From positions 1-64,000 of the forward strand of contig CAYHGP010000001.1 in assembly GCA_964356195.1 (NCBI GenBank): a stretch of 64,000 nucleotides of DNA, written 5' to 3'. This DNA comes from 2-02-FULL-48-14 sp964356195. GTDB lineage: Bacteria > Patescibacteriota > Gracilibacteria > UBA1369 > 2-02-FULL-48-14. Below, one piece after another: positions 57,756 through 64,000 of the stretch (the first letter of the stretch is position 1; the number at the start of each line of letters is the position of its first letter). Both the position numbers and the translations under genes were made by a program. The notes below the pieces were generated by a model. The model saw only the letters and a list, made by a program, of their open reading frames with translations, did no database searches and was not told the DNA's origin.

Positions 57756-59533
57756 TGCCCTGAAGCTGCCGCATGAGCGCCTTCTTCGGCATGTTCTCCT
57801 CCGTGCGCTGCTTTATGTTTGACGGTGTGGTCAACGGAGTGCTCGACTGCCTCTTTCGCCACGTGGCTTGCTTCGGCCCTGGCCTTTACGGCTACGGTCT
57901 CAAGCTCCAGTCCCACGACCCTTAAAGCGGCGCTCACCTGTGTTCGGATAAGTTGGGCACTTGGGGCAACGCCCATTGCGAAGGCTTGGCCCTCTAGTCC
58001 GCGAACGAGGAGTTGCTTCAGGCCTTCGACGCCACCGGTTCTTTCTGAGATATAGGCACCCATTCTTTTGAGGAGTCCGGGGCCTTCCTTGGCCAAACCG
58101 TGCTCCACAGTGCCACCGATTGTTTTTTCAAACCCATGGACCAGCCCCGGTGTAAAGAAACACAGCATTCCTGTAAAATAAGCGGCCTCGGGGCCCCCAA
58201 TTTTTTCTGCAGTGGCCACCGCTCCAGTAAATTTTCCAACTTCGATCGTAAAGTTGCCAAAGGCAAGAGCTCCTTTCTCCAGGCGGCCGGCTGTTTCAGC
58301 AGCTTTCAAGACCTTCACGCCGGGCACGATCTTGGACAGGCGCGGGTAGGCCTCTATCAATTTTGCCACGCGAGCAGCCTGAGGGAGTTTAGCGACTGCT
58401 TGCCCAGCAACAAGCCCGGCAGCCGGAGCTGCTGCCATAACCGCCAACATGTCCAGGCGGAGAAATATGTCACCGACTTGAGTGAATTTTTGATAGGCTT
58501 TTTCGCCTGAGGTCATGGCATTCTTTTGCGCTTCGCTGGCGAACGTTGTTTCGGGGAATTCGTGAATCACCATTTGCAGGTAAGGCTCTGCTTCCTCTGC
58601 GCCAATTCGTCCACGAAGCTCCATACCTTTTTCATAATAGTACTGAGCTTGATCCAACTCTGTGGGAGCACCACCTTGAATGACGGTACGTTCGAACAAG
58701 TGACCCTCCGGGCTTCCTCTAAACGTGGAGAAGTCCGGATTTCCACTTCTTTGCAAGCCGGCCCATGCCTCCGTCAGACTTTTTGGAGCCAGATTGTTTT
58801 TTTCACTTCCTCTCATGGCCTTAACAAGGACGAGCAAACCGCGTTCTGCCGACAGCTGAGTGGCCTGGTAGTCCGTATAAAGCTTTAGCTGCACCATCTC
58901 TTTTGTCTCCAAGCCGCCTTCCGTGAATGCTCCGCCGAGACTCGCTACGAGGTTGGAAGGTTCAATGGCATGTAAATAGCCGTCCAAGCCTTGTGACGAC
59001 TCGCGCACGGTTTTAATCTTAGAATTCAGAGCGGTGTTTTCTCCTTGAATTTGCTCCAAAAAGCCGCGTACAACTTCCTGCTCAATGGCACTGGCGGTTT
59101 CCTGCTCTCTTATAGCCGTTTGTTCCTTTAGTACCCTATCGGCGGTTGCCTCTCGCTCGAGCAAATACCCCGTGTATTCCAGGTCCGTTTTCATTGCCGT
59201 CAGATCGGCAAGAGTATCGTCGGCGAGAGCTCTTAGCATCTCCGCTTTTGAGGAGGATACGTCGGCTCGCATTTTTTCGAAACGCACTCCCATGTTGAGG
59301 AGTAGGAACTCGGGCGTGACCTTGTCTTGAGGAACCGGACCGGCCTCTTGTTTTTGAGAAAATTCTCCCGATACTTTTCCGTAAATCCCCAATGATTTGT
59401 ATTTAGACACAAGTCCCCTGATTTCGGCTTCAGTGCTTGTGATTTTATCCTTGGTCTCCTTGCTCACGGTTAAGGTGCCGGCGTCTGCGGCCTCTACTAA
59501 GGCTCCAATGTTTGGACGTTCTTGGTTAGGCAT
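57752..59533 (-). CDS. Large hypothetical protein with hydrophobic core and His-rich tail
   Basis: 593 residues, not recognised. Residues about 1-330 are helical with coiled-coil-like charge patterns (LADDTLADLTAMKTDLEYTG) and a TPR-like segment (QAQYYYEKGMELRGRIGAEE). Around 355-470 is an Ala/Gly-rich, moderately hydrophobic region (LDMLAVMAAAPAAGLVAGQA, then YFTGMLCFFTPGLVHGFEKT) that could insert in membranes. The end is a His-rich tail (EHSVDHTVKHKAAHGGEHAE) that could bind metal. No signal peptide. The start overlaps the 111-residue gene by 8 bases. The layout recalls pore-forming or polymorphic effector proteins, but this is only an impression. Confidence 0.6.
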   Translation of the reverse strand: MPNQERPNIGALVEAADAGTLTVSKETKDKITSTEAEIRGLVSKYKSLGIYGKVSGEFSQKQEAGPVPQDKVTPEFLLLNMGVRFEKMRADVSSSKAEMLRALADDTLADLTAMKTDLEYTGYLLEREATADRVLKEQTAIREQETASAIEQEVVRGFLEQIQGENTALNSKIKTVRESSQGLDGYLHAIEPSNLVASLGGAFTEGGLETKEMVQLKLYTDYQATQLSAERGLLVLVKAMRGSEKNNLAPKSLTEAWAGLQRSGNPDFSTFRGSPEGHLFERTVIQGGAPTELDQAQYYYEKGMELRGRIGAEEAEPYLQMVIHEFPETTFASEAQKNAMTSGEKAYQKFTQVGDIFLRLDMLAVMAAAPAAGLVAGQAVAKLPQAARVAKLIEAYPRLSKIVPGVKVLKAAETAGRLEKGALAFGNFTIEVGKFTGAVATAEKIGGPEAAYFTGMLCFFTPGLVHGFEKTIGGTVEHGLAKEGPGLLKRMGAYISERTGGVEGLKQLLVRGLEGQAFAMGVAPSAQLIRTQVSAALRVVGLELETVAVKARAEASHVAKEAVEHSVDHTVKHKAAHGGEHAEEGAHAAASGH

Positions 59534-59861
59534 TTGGTATTTGGGTTAGGATGTCTTCCGGATTTTCTTTTGCATTGTCCACCGTTTCCCATTCTTTTAG
59601 GAATTGCGGCAGAACTTTGTGCTTGAAGTTTTGAAGCTCTTCCAACTGCTGTGCGTCGATTTGCGTCATACGCTCAGCACTCTCCTTCTCCATCCGTGCT
59701 CTTGAAGAGGCTTCTTGAGTAAGAACCTCTTTCAGTTTAGCCAGCTGGCCTTCGTTCAGACCTTCACTTCGATCCATCCAAAAAGTCTGCTCGGCAGGTG
59801 TCTCTTGGAGACCGAGAGAGTTTTTGATTAAGGCCTGAACTTCTTCTAGCAGAGGGCTCAT
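59526..59861 (-). CDS. Small hypothetical protein paired with the 593-residue protein
   Basis: 111 residues, helical and charged (MSPLLEEVQALIKNSLGLQE, LKEVLTQEASSRARMEKESA, DAQQLEELQNFKHKVLPQFL). No membrane helix or known family. It is upstream of, and overlaps by 8 bases, the large unrecognised gene, so the products may interact. It might be a chaperone- or immunity-like partner (speculation). Its promoter region faces the tmRNA promoter. Confidence 0.55.
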   Translation of the reverse strand: MSPLLEEVQALIKNSLGLQETPAEQTFWMDRSEGLNEGQLAKLKEVLTQEASSRARMEKESAERMTQIDAQQLEELQNFKHKVLPQFLKEWETVDNAKENPEDILTQIPNA

Positions 59862-59895
59862 GTGTTGATCGTTAATCCGGTTATTGTACCACAGA

Positions 59896-59924
59896 TTGAC
59901 CTCACCTGCAATCCATTGTATACT
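59896..59924 (+). promoter_or_regulatory. tmRNA promoter
   Basis: TTGACC (59896-59901), 17 bases, TATACT (59919-59924). Expected start near 59931, about 15 bases before the mature tmRNA end at 59946. Confidence 0.7.
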
Positions 59925-59945
59925 TGCCCGGCTCTTTGAAAACGT

Positions 59946-60384
59946 GGGGATGTACAGGCTTTGACAGAAAGTTTTAGAAGTCCGAAGCTGGCTTTCAGGT
60001 GGTTGTCTGGTCTCACCTTAATCCGTTCCAGACAAATTTAAGTGCTAATACACTTTCTAAGATTCAACAAGACGCTGCACGTCTTCGTGCAGCAGTTCCA
60101 ATTGCATTCGCTCCGGCTTATGCATTTGCAGCCTAGCTGAATCTTGTATCGCCATTTAGTGCGATACCGTTCCTTAACCGACGCCTTGTGGGTTAAAAGA
60201 GCGTAATACTCGAGGCTTAGGGAAACTCCTGCTTGTGTTCCGGGAACGTACCGAAGTTTTGCACACACGGCGGCGCTGCTTTTGTCCATTTTTTATGGCG
60301 CCGGTGTAGACAAAGTGGACTATGAAAGTAGAAGGTTTCGCATTTCCTTTTTGGACGCGGGTTCGATTCCCGCCATCTCCACCA
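59946..60384 (+). ncRNA. ssrA: tmRNA (trans-translation)
   Basis: Rescues stalled ribosomes and tags the product for degradation. The 5' end GGGGATG (59946-59952) pairs with CATCTCC (60374-60380). The 3' end GGACGCGGGTTCGATTCCCG continues to ACCA with encoded CCA, a typical tmRNA T arm. The tag frame starts at GCT (60044) after TTAAGT and ends with TAG at 60134-60136. It encodes 30 residues beginning ANTLSKIQQD and ending AYAFAA, which keeps the hydrophobic-Ala-Ala degron end but is much longer than the E. coli tag (ANDENYALAA). 439 bases in total. Confidence 0.93.
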
Positions 60385-60419
60385 GCCTCGTCGTAGACGA
60401 GCTGTTTTCGACGAACGTC

Positions 60420-60704
60420 TTACTTCTTCATCTCTCGTTTCACTACAAAGTAGTAAATAATGGCGCCTATAATTCCGGTGAAGACCATGAGAATGACCCA
60501 CATGGCTTTGTCTTTGATGTCGTGAGTGGCGGCGTGGACAATCATCATGATCCAGAAAACCACGCTGGCAAGGGCCAAGGCCATCATCAAAAGCATAACG
60601 GGGAGAAAAGGCTGAGCGGCGTTCCAGAGTTCATCACAAGGAATTTCTTCGCCGTTTAAGGTACAGCCGGAGTCGGCGAGGGCCAGGGGAATAAAGGGAT
60701 TCAT
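60420..60704 (-). CDS. Small PLDc_N-type two-helix membrane protein
   Basis: 94 residues from the ATG at 60704. N-terminus MNPFIPLALADSGCTLNGEE may be a signal segment, followed by two helices (FLPVMLLMMALALASVVFWI and AMWVILMVFTGIIGAIIYYF) around the loop HAATHDIKDK. The second helix with following FVVKREMKK resembles the phospholipase-D N-terminal two-helix domain found as a small stand-alone protein in many bacteria. Function unknown. Isolated between tmRNA and aroC. Confidence 0.65.
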   Translation of the reverse strand: MNPFIPLALADSGCTLNGEEIPCDELWNAAQPFLPVMLLMMALALASVVFWIMMIVHAATHDIKDKAMWVILMVFTGIIGAIIYYFVVKREMKK

Positions 60705-60807
60705 GGTGCGGAGGTTAATCAAACTTAGAACTGAGTAGACCCTACTCCAAAGGCACTGTTTGCTTCAAGAGCCGCTTGGCTTTAAACTGGTGACCTAAAT
60801 CAATCCT

Positions 60808-61959
60808 ATGTTTCGATTTTTTACTTCCGGAGAATCTCACGGACCTCAGCTCACGGCCTTCATTGAAGGGCTGCCTGCGGGTTTGACGATTGATTTGGAG
60901 GAGATTCAGAGCGAAATGAAAAGGCGAAAGATTGGTTCCGGGAGCGGGGCGCGGCAAAGTATGGAGACGGATGAAGTGGAAATTGTTTCGGGAGTGAGGC
61001 AAGGGAAAACTTTGGGATCGCCGATTACTTTGGTGATTAAAAATAAGGACTTTGCGAATTGGACGGAAGTGATGAGCGTGACGGCGAAGGAGGTGGACCC
61101 GGAGCTTAAAAAAGTACGAAGCCCACGACCGGGACACGCGGATTTGGCCGGGGCTTTGAAGTACGGGTTTACGGATTTGAGAAACGTGCTTGAGCGAGCC
61201 TCGGCTCGGGAGACCACGGCACGCGTTGCGGCGGGAGCGGTTTTTAAGCAATTTTTAAAGGCACTTGGGATTGAAGTGGCGAGCTACACGCTGCAAATTG
61301 GGCCTGTGAAAGGCGAGAAGGCGAGTGATTTTGAGGAGGTGAAAAAGGCGGAAGTGGAGAATCCAAGTACACGAGCTCTCGATTCGAAGTCGGGGGAAGC
61401 CATGGAAGCATTGATTGTGGAAACGCGAAAAAACCAAGACACTGTGGGTGGCGTGATTGAAGTGTGGTCCGTGGGACTTCCCGTTGGGCTCGGCAGTTAC
61501 GTGCAGTGGGATCGGAAAATGGACGGGCAACTTGCACAGGCGCTTATGAGCATCCCTTCTGTGAAAGCGGTGGAAATTGGGGAAGGGATTGAGGCGGCAG
61601 GGCTGAATGGATCCAAGGTTCATGACCCCATTGCTTATGATGGCGGTTTTGAGAGGGGCGGTAATAATGCCGGAGGTTTGGAGGGTGGCGTTACGAATGG
61701 CGAACCCCTTGTGGTACGCGTTTACCATAAACCGATTGCAACCCTTTACAACCCTCTTCCGAGTGTGGATTTTGAAACTAAAGAAGTGGCGCCTGCGAGC
61801 ATTGAGCGCTCTGACATTTGTGTGATTCCCCGCGCGGGAGTGATTGCCGAGTCTATGGTTGCTTCCGTCCTCGTGAAAAACATCCTCGAAAAGTTTGGGG
61901 GAGATTGTATGGAGGATTTGCAGCAAAATCTCGCAAGCTACAAGGCTAGGCTTTCCTGA
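60808..61959 (+). CDS. aroC: Chorismate synthase
   Basis: Converts EPSP to chorismate with reduced FMN, the last shikimate step. 383 residues. The three family signatures are intact: FTSGESHGPQLTAFIEGLPA (1), KIGSGSGARQSMETDEVEIV, and RPGHADLAGALKYGFTDLRN followed by VLERASARETTARVAAGA. It overlaps the 3' end of the convergent aminotransferase by 14 bases. With the aminotransferase and TyrA next door, this forms an aromatic amino acid locus. Confidence 0.97.
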   Translation: MFRFFTSGESHGPQLTAFIEGLPAGLTIDLEEIQSEMKRRKIGSGSGARQSMETDEVEIVSGVRQGKTLGSPITLVIKNKDFANWTEVMSVTAKEVDPELKKVRSPRPGHADLAGALKYGFTDLRNVLERASARETTARVAAGAVFKQFLKALGIEVASYTLQIGPVKGEKASDFEEVKKAEVENPSTRALDSKSGEAMEALIVETRKNQDTVGGVIEVWSVGLPVGLGSYVQWDRKMDGQLAQALMSIPSVKAVEIGEGIEAAGLNGSKVHDPIAYDGGFERGGNNAGGLEGGVTNGEPLVVRVYHKPIATLYNPLPSVDFETKEVAPASIERSDICVIPRAGVIAESMVASVLVKNILEKFGGDCMEDLQQNLASYKARLS

Positions 61960-63109
61960 CATACGCACAGAGCACGTTCACGGCCTCGAGCAATTCCTCG
62001 GGTGTTTCGCCGAAGGACATTCGGACATAATCCGGGCGGCCAAAAGGGGAGCCGGGGACAATGGCAATGTGGGCTTCTGTCAAAAGTTTTTCACACCACT
62101 GCACGTCGGTGAGGCCGAATTTGTCGAAAAGGGAGAGAGGCAAAAAGGAATAAAAAGCGGAGGCCGGGCGGGGCAAAGAAACGCCCAGGCCTTTTTCGAG
62201 AGCGGCGTAAAAAATATCCCGACGGTCTTGCATGGTCTTTCGAATCATTGGAGTGATTTTTTCTGCCTGTTCAAAAGCACTGACGCCGGCCCATTGGCTG
62301 ACCACGCTGGTGCCGGTAAGAATCTGCCCCTGCAATGCTTCACAGGATTCAATGAGGGCTTCGGGGCCGAACAAAAATCCAAGACGCCAGCCCGTCATCC
62401 CGAAGGTTTTGGACGCGCTTTGGATCACGGCGACACGGTCGCGGGTACGCTTGGAAGTGGCGGAAGAAGCGTAAGGAAGTCCATCGTAAACGAGGCCGCT
62501 GTACACTTCGTCGGAGAGGATCCAAAGATCGTGGCGCTCGGCAAAATCCAAAAATCCTTCGATTTCCTCTTTGCTGTAAACGATCCCCGTCGGATTGGTC
62601 CCGCTATTGAGAATGAGCAACCGCGTTTTGGGCGTACAAAAAGCCTCCAAGTCTTCCGGGGCGAGCTTCCACCCATTTTTCGGAGAGGCGGGGACTGGAA
62701 CCGGCTTTGCCCCAACAAGGTCCAACATTTGAGGGTACGATAAATAGTGCGGGGAAGGAATCAGCACTTCGTCTCCGGCGTTCAGCAAAGAAAGAAGAAC
62801 CAAGTAAATCCCAAATTTTCCGCCGCCCGTTACAAGAACATTGTTCGCACGGTAGTCTGTTTGAAACTCGCGATTCATCCACTCGCTTGAGGCTTTTCGA
62901 AGTTCCGGGATTCCTCCGGCCGGCGGGTAAAGGGTGTTGCCGGTTTCGAGAGCTTCGTTGACGGCGGCTTTAAAAAAATGAGCGGTATCGACCTTGGGTT
63001 CGCCGGCACTTAAATTGTAAATGCGTTGTCCCGCGGCACGCAAACTTTGGGCGAGTCCGTTGATGGCGATGGTTGCGGAACTTTGAAAAATTCGAGGAGT
63101 TTGTGACAT
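61946..63109 (-). CDS. Class I/II aminotransferase (aspartate/aromatic type)
   Basis: 387 residues. PLP fold type I with RIYNLSAGEPKVDTAHFFKA, NSGTNPTGIVYSKEEIEGFL, LSDEVYSGLVYDGLPYASSA and the PLP-lysine motif VIQSASKTFGMTGWRLGFLF. Substrate choice among aspartate, tyrosine/phenylalanine and prephenate cannot be fixed by sequence. It follows tyrA by 5 bases, so converting hydroxyphenylpyruvate to tyrosine is likely (inference from context). Confidence 0.9.
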   Translation of the reverse strand: MSQTPRIFQSSATIAINGLAQSLRAAGQRIYNLSAGEPKVDTAHFFKAAVNEALETGNTLYPPAGGIPELRKASSEWMNREFQTDYRANNVLVTGGGKFGIYLVLLSLLNAGDEVLIPSPHYLSYPQMLDLVGAKPVPVPASPKNGWKLAPEDLEAFCTPKTRLLILNSGTNPTGIVYSKEEIEGFLDFAERHDLWILSDEVYSGLVYDGLPYASSATSKRTRDRVAVIQSASKTFGMTGWRLGFLFGPEALIESCEALQGQILTGTSVVSQWAGVSAFEQAEKITPMIRKTMQDRRDIFYAALEKGLGVSLPRPASAFYSFLPLSLFDKFGLTDVQWCEKLLTEAHIAIVPGSPFGRPDYVRMSFGETPEELLEAVNVLCAYVRKA

Positions 63110-63114
63110 GGGTT

Positions 63115-64000
63115 TTATTGGAGTTTACGAGAATGAGAAATAATGGATTCAAAAAGGGCGTCCACGAAAGCGGGCGAAAGGTTTTTTTGTTTCGCCAAAC
63201 GTTTGTGAAAGTTTTTAAGCTTTGTTTCCCGCTTGGGGTCCACTACGGCTTTCCCGGTTTTCCTCTTCATCACCCCGATGGTTTTGCTCAAATCCATGCG
63301 CTCCGCAAGCACTTCAAGCAGTTCCTCGTCGAGGGTTTCGATGCGTTTTCGCGCTTGCGAAAGAGTTTTAGGGTTTTCAATTTCACGGTTTAAGCCTCTT
63401 ATTTTCTTGAGTAAGTTTTCACGTACTTGAAGGGTGTAGGGGTTGTAGCGCTGCATATCAAAAAACAGTTCCCACGTGTCATTGTTCACGACGCTGTCGA
63501 TGCGGCGGAGCGCTTCATAGTCGGGCGTGTAAAGTTCCTGCTCGGTGAGTTTTAGTGCGGCCAGTCCGCGGCCCAGGAAATGCACCAAGGCTTGGGAGCG
63601 GGCCATTTGTTTATCGTGGTCTTCGGGCGTGGTTTCGAAAATTTCCAGACCCATGGCGTGGAAGAGTTTTTTGAGTTCATTGAGCTGCGGCTTTTTTACG
63701 CGGAGAGGGCAGAGCACGATGCGTCTTCCCTTGAGTCCGAGCCGTGCCACGGAGTCGGGACCAAAAAGAGGGTGCGTGGCGATTAAATTTTGTTCCGGTG
63801 AAAAGACTCTTTGCATCACTCGAGCCGGGTGAACTTTCACCGAACAGGCATCCACGATCAGCGTTTTAGGCGAAACTTTTTTGGCGATGCTTTTGCACAA
63901 AGCCTCGAAGTGACCAATGGGAACAAGTAAAAACAAAACATCCGTACGAAGAACTTCTTCCAGTGTGCCGAACTTGGAGCCGGTTTTTTTGGCTTGATCA
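63115..64000 (-). CDS. tyrA: TyrA: prephenate dehydrogenase with C-terminal chorismate mutase, N-terminus beyond window
   Basis: About 295 residues visible, open at the window edge; a TTG at 63936 is internal, since FGTLEEVLRTDVLF lies upstream in frame. The dehydrogenase part has LVPIGHFEALCKSIAKKV, LIVDACSVKVHPARVM and IATHPLFGPDSV. Residues from about 210 to the end form a chorismate mutase type II domain (RKRIETLDEELLEVLAERMD, KTIGVMKRKTGKAVVDPKRE). E. coli TyrA has the mutase at the N-terminus, so the order here is reversed. It would channel chorismate from AroC towards tyrosine. Confidence 0.9.
   Translation of the reverse strand, partial: DQAKKTGSKFGTLEEVLRTDVLFLLVPIGHFEALCKSIAKKVSPKTLIVDACSVKVHPARVMQRVFSPEQNLIATHPLFGPDSVARLGLKGRRIVLCPLRVKKPQLNELKKLFHAMGLEIFETTPEDHDKQMARSQALVHFLGRGLAALKLTEQELYTPDYEALRRIDSVVNNDTWELFFDMQRYNPYTLQVRENLLKKIRGLNREIENPKTLSQARKRIETLDEELLEVLAERMDLSKTIGVMKRKTGKAVVDPKRETKLKNFHKRLAKQKNLSPAFVDALFESIISHSRKLQ

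Noticed and set aside
60072..60091. GCTGCACG...CGTGCAGC inverted repeat resembling the dxr palindrome
   Set aside because: It lies inside the tmRNA tag region and is better explained as an internal tmRNA helix; flanking bases of the element are absent.
1..64000. Alternative genetic code 25 (UGA as glycine), as in Gracilibacteria/SR1
   Set aside because: Many conserved genes end in TGA (proB, proC, ftsA among others) and a release factor 2 with the SPF motif is present.
1..64000. CRISPR array, prophage or insertion sequence
   Set aside because: No regularly spaced direct repeats, integrase, transposase or phage structural genes were seen; the repeats found are short, palindromic and dispersed.

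Overview
The window looks like a scaffold from a Patescibacteria (CPR) genome assembled from short reads or a metagenome; Peregrinibacteria is my best guess (inference). Supporting points: very short spacers, many 4-base gene overlaps and hardly any Shine-Dalgarno sequences; a CPR-style mix of S-layer-homology, VanW, MopE-motif and type IV secretion pilin-like proteins; and many short unrecognised lipoproteins. TGA is a normal stop and a release factor 2 gene is present, so this is the standard bacterial code and not the Gracilibacteria/SR1 code. Three runs of exactly 100 N (13101-13200, 21382-21481, 39790-39889) are placeholder gaps of unknown true length.

Layout. 1-2.9 kb: SLH protein, acidic lipoprotein and an AbiEi-like regulator (minus). 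3.0-6.0 kb: proBCA proline operon. 6.0-7.6 kb: VapBC-type toxin-antitoxin with its operator, then two head-to-head truncated genes (AlaX and a TrmB-like regulator). 8-10 kb: folE, a membrane protein, recR. 10-14.3 kb: MEP isoprenoid cluster ispG-dxr-ispDF-small membrane protein-ispE. 14.3-15.5 kb: infC-rpmI-rplT. 15.5-17 kb: two lipoproteins. 17-20.5 kb: murF, holB, TPR protein, unknown gene. 20.5-27.1 kb: a long minus-strand run (cobalamin adenosyltransferase, raiA, cysteine desulfurase, RNase Y, small protein, VanW, SLH-C39 peptidase-like). 28-30.5 kb: RnfD-like protein, FMN-binding lipoprotein and ApbE. 30.6-37.3 kb: lipid kinase, PH-domain membrane protein, large unknown protein, tRNA-Asp, glycosyltransferase, DciA-like protein. 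37.4-39.8 kb: rpsP, khpA, pilin-like protein, polA fragment. 39.9-41.4 kb: SMR transporter and homospermidine-synthase-like enzyme. 41.8-44.3 kb: ftsA-ftsZ. 44.3-51 kb: metallopeptidase-like protein, FemAB-like ligase, def, prfB, MopE lipoprotein, flippase. 51-57.8 kb: RNase J, a probable oriC, dnaN, mfd. 57.8-60.4 kb: an unrecognised two-gene operon and tmRNA. 60.4-64 kb: small membrane protein, aroC, aminotransferase, TyrA-chorismate mutase.

Together the genes show proline, chorismate/tyrosine, tetrahydropterin-precursor and isoprenoid biosynthesis, peptidoglycan and envelope building, division, replication initiation, RNA decay and trans-translation, plus a possible extracytoplasmic flavin redox module. 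This is a fairly capable metabolism for a CPR bacterium.

The most interesting non-gene signals are: (1) a composite palindromic element at three loci, one copy inside the dxr reading frame; (2) a second palindromic repeat in two inverted intergenic copies about 10 kb apart; (3) -10 boxes only 6-8 bases from start codons, predicting leaderless mRNAs; (4) an apparent ATA start for infC; and (5) terminator-like hairpins in front of proB, prfB and the FemAB-like gene.
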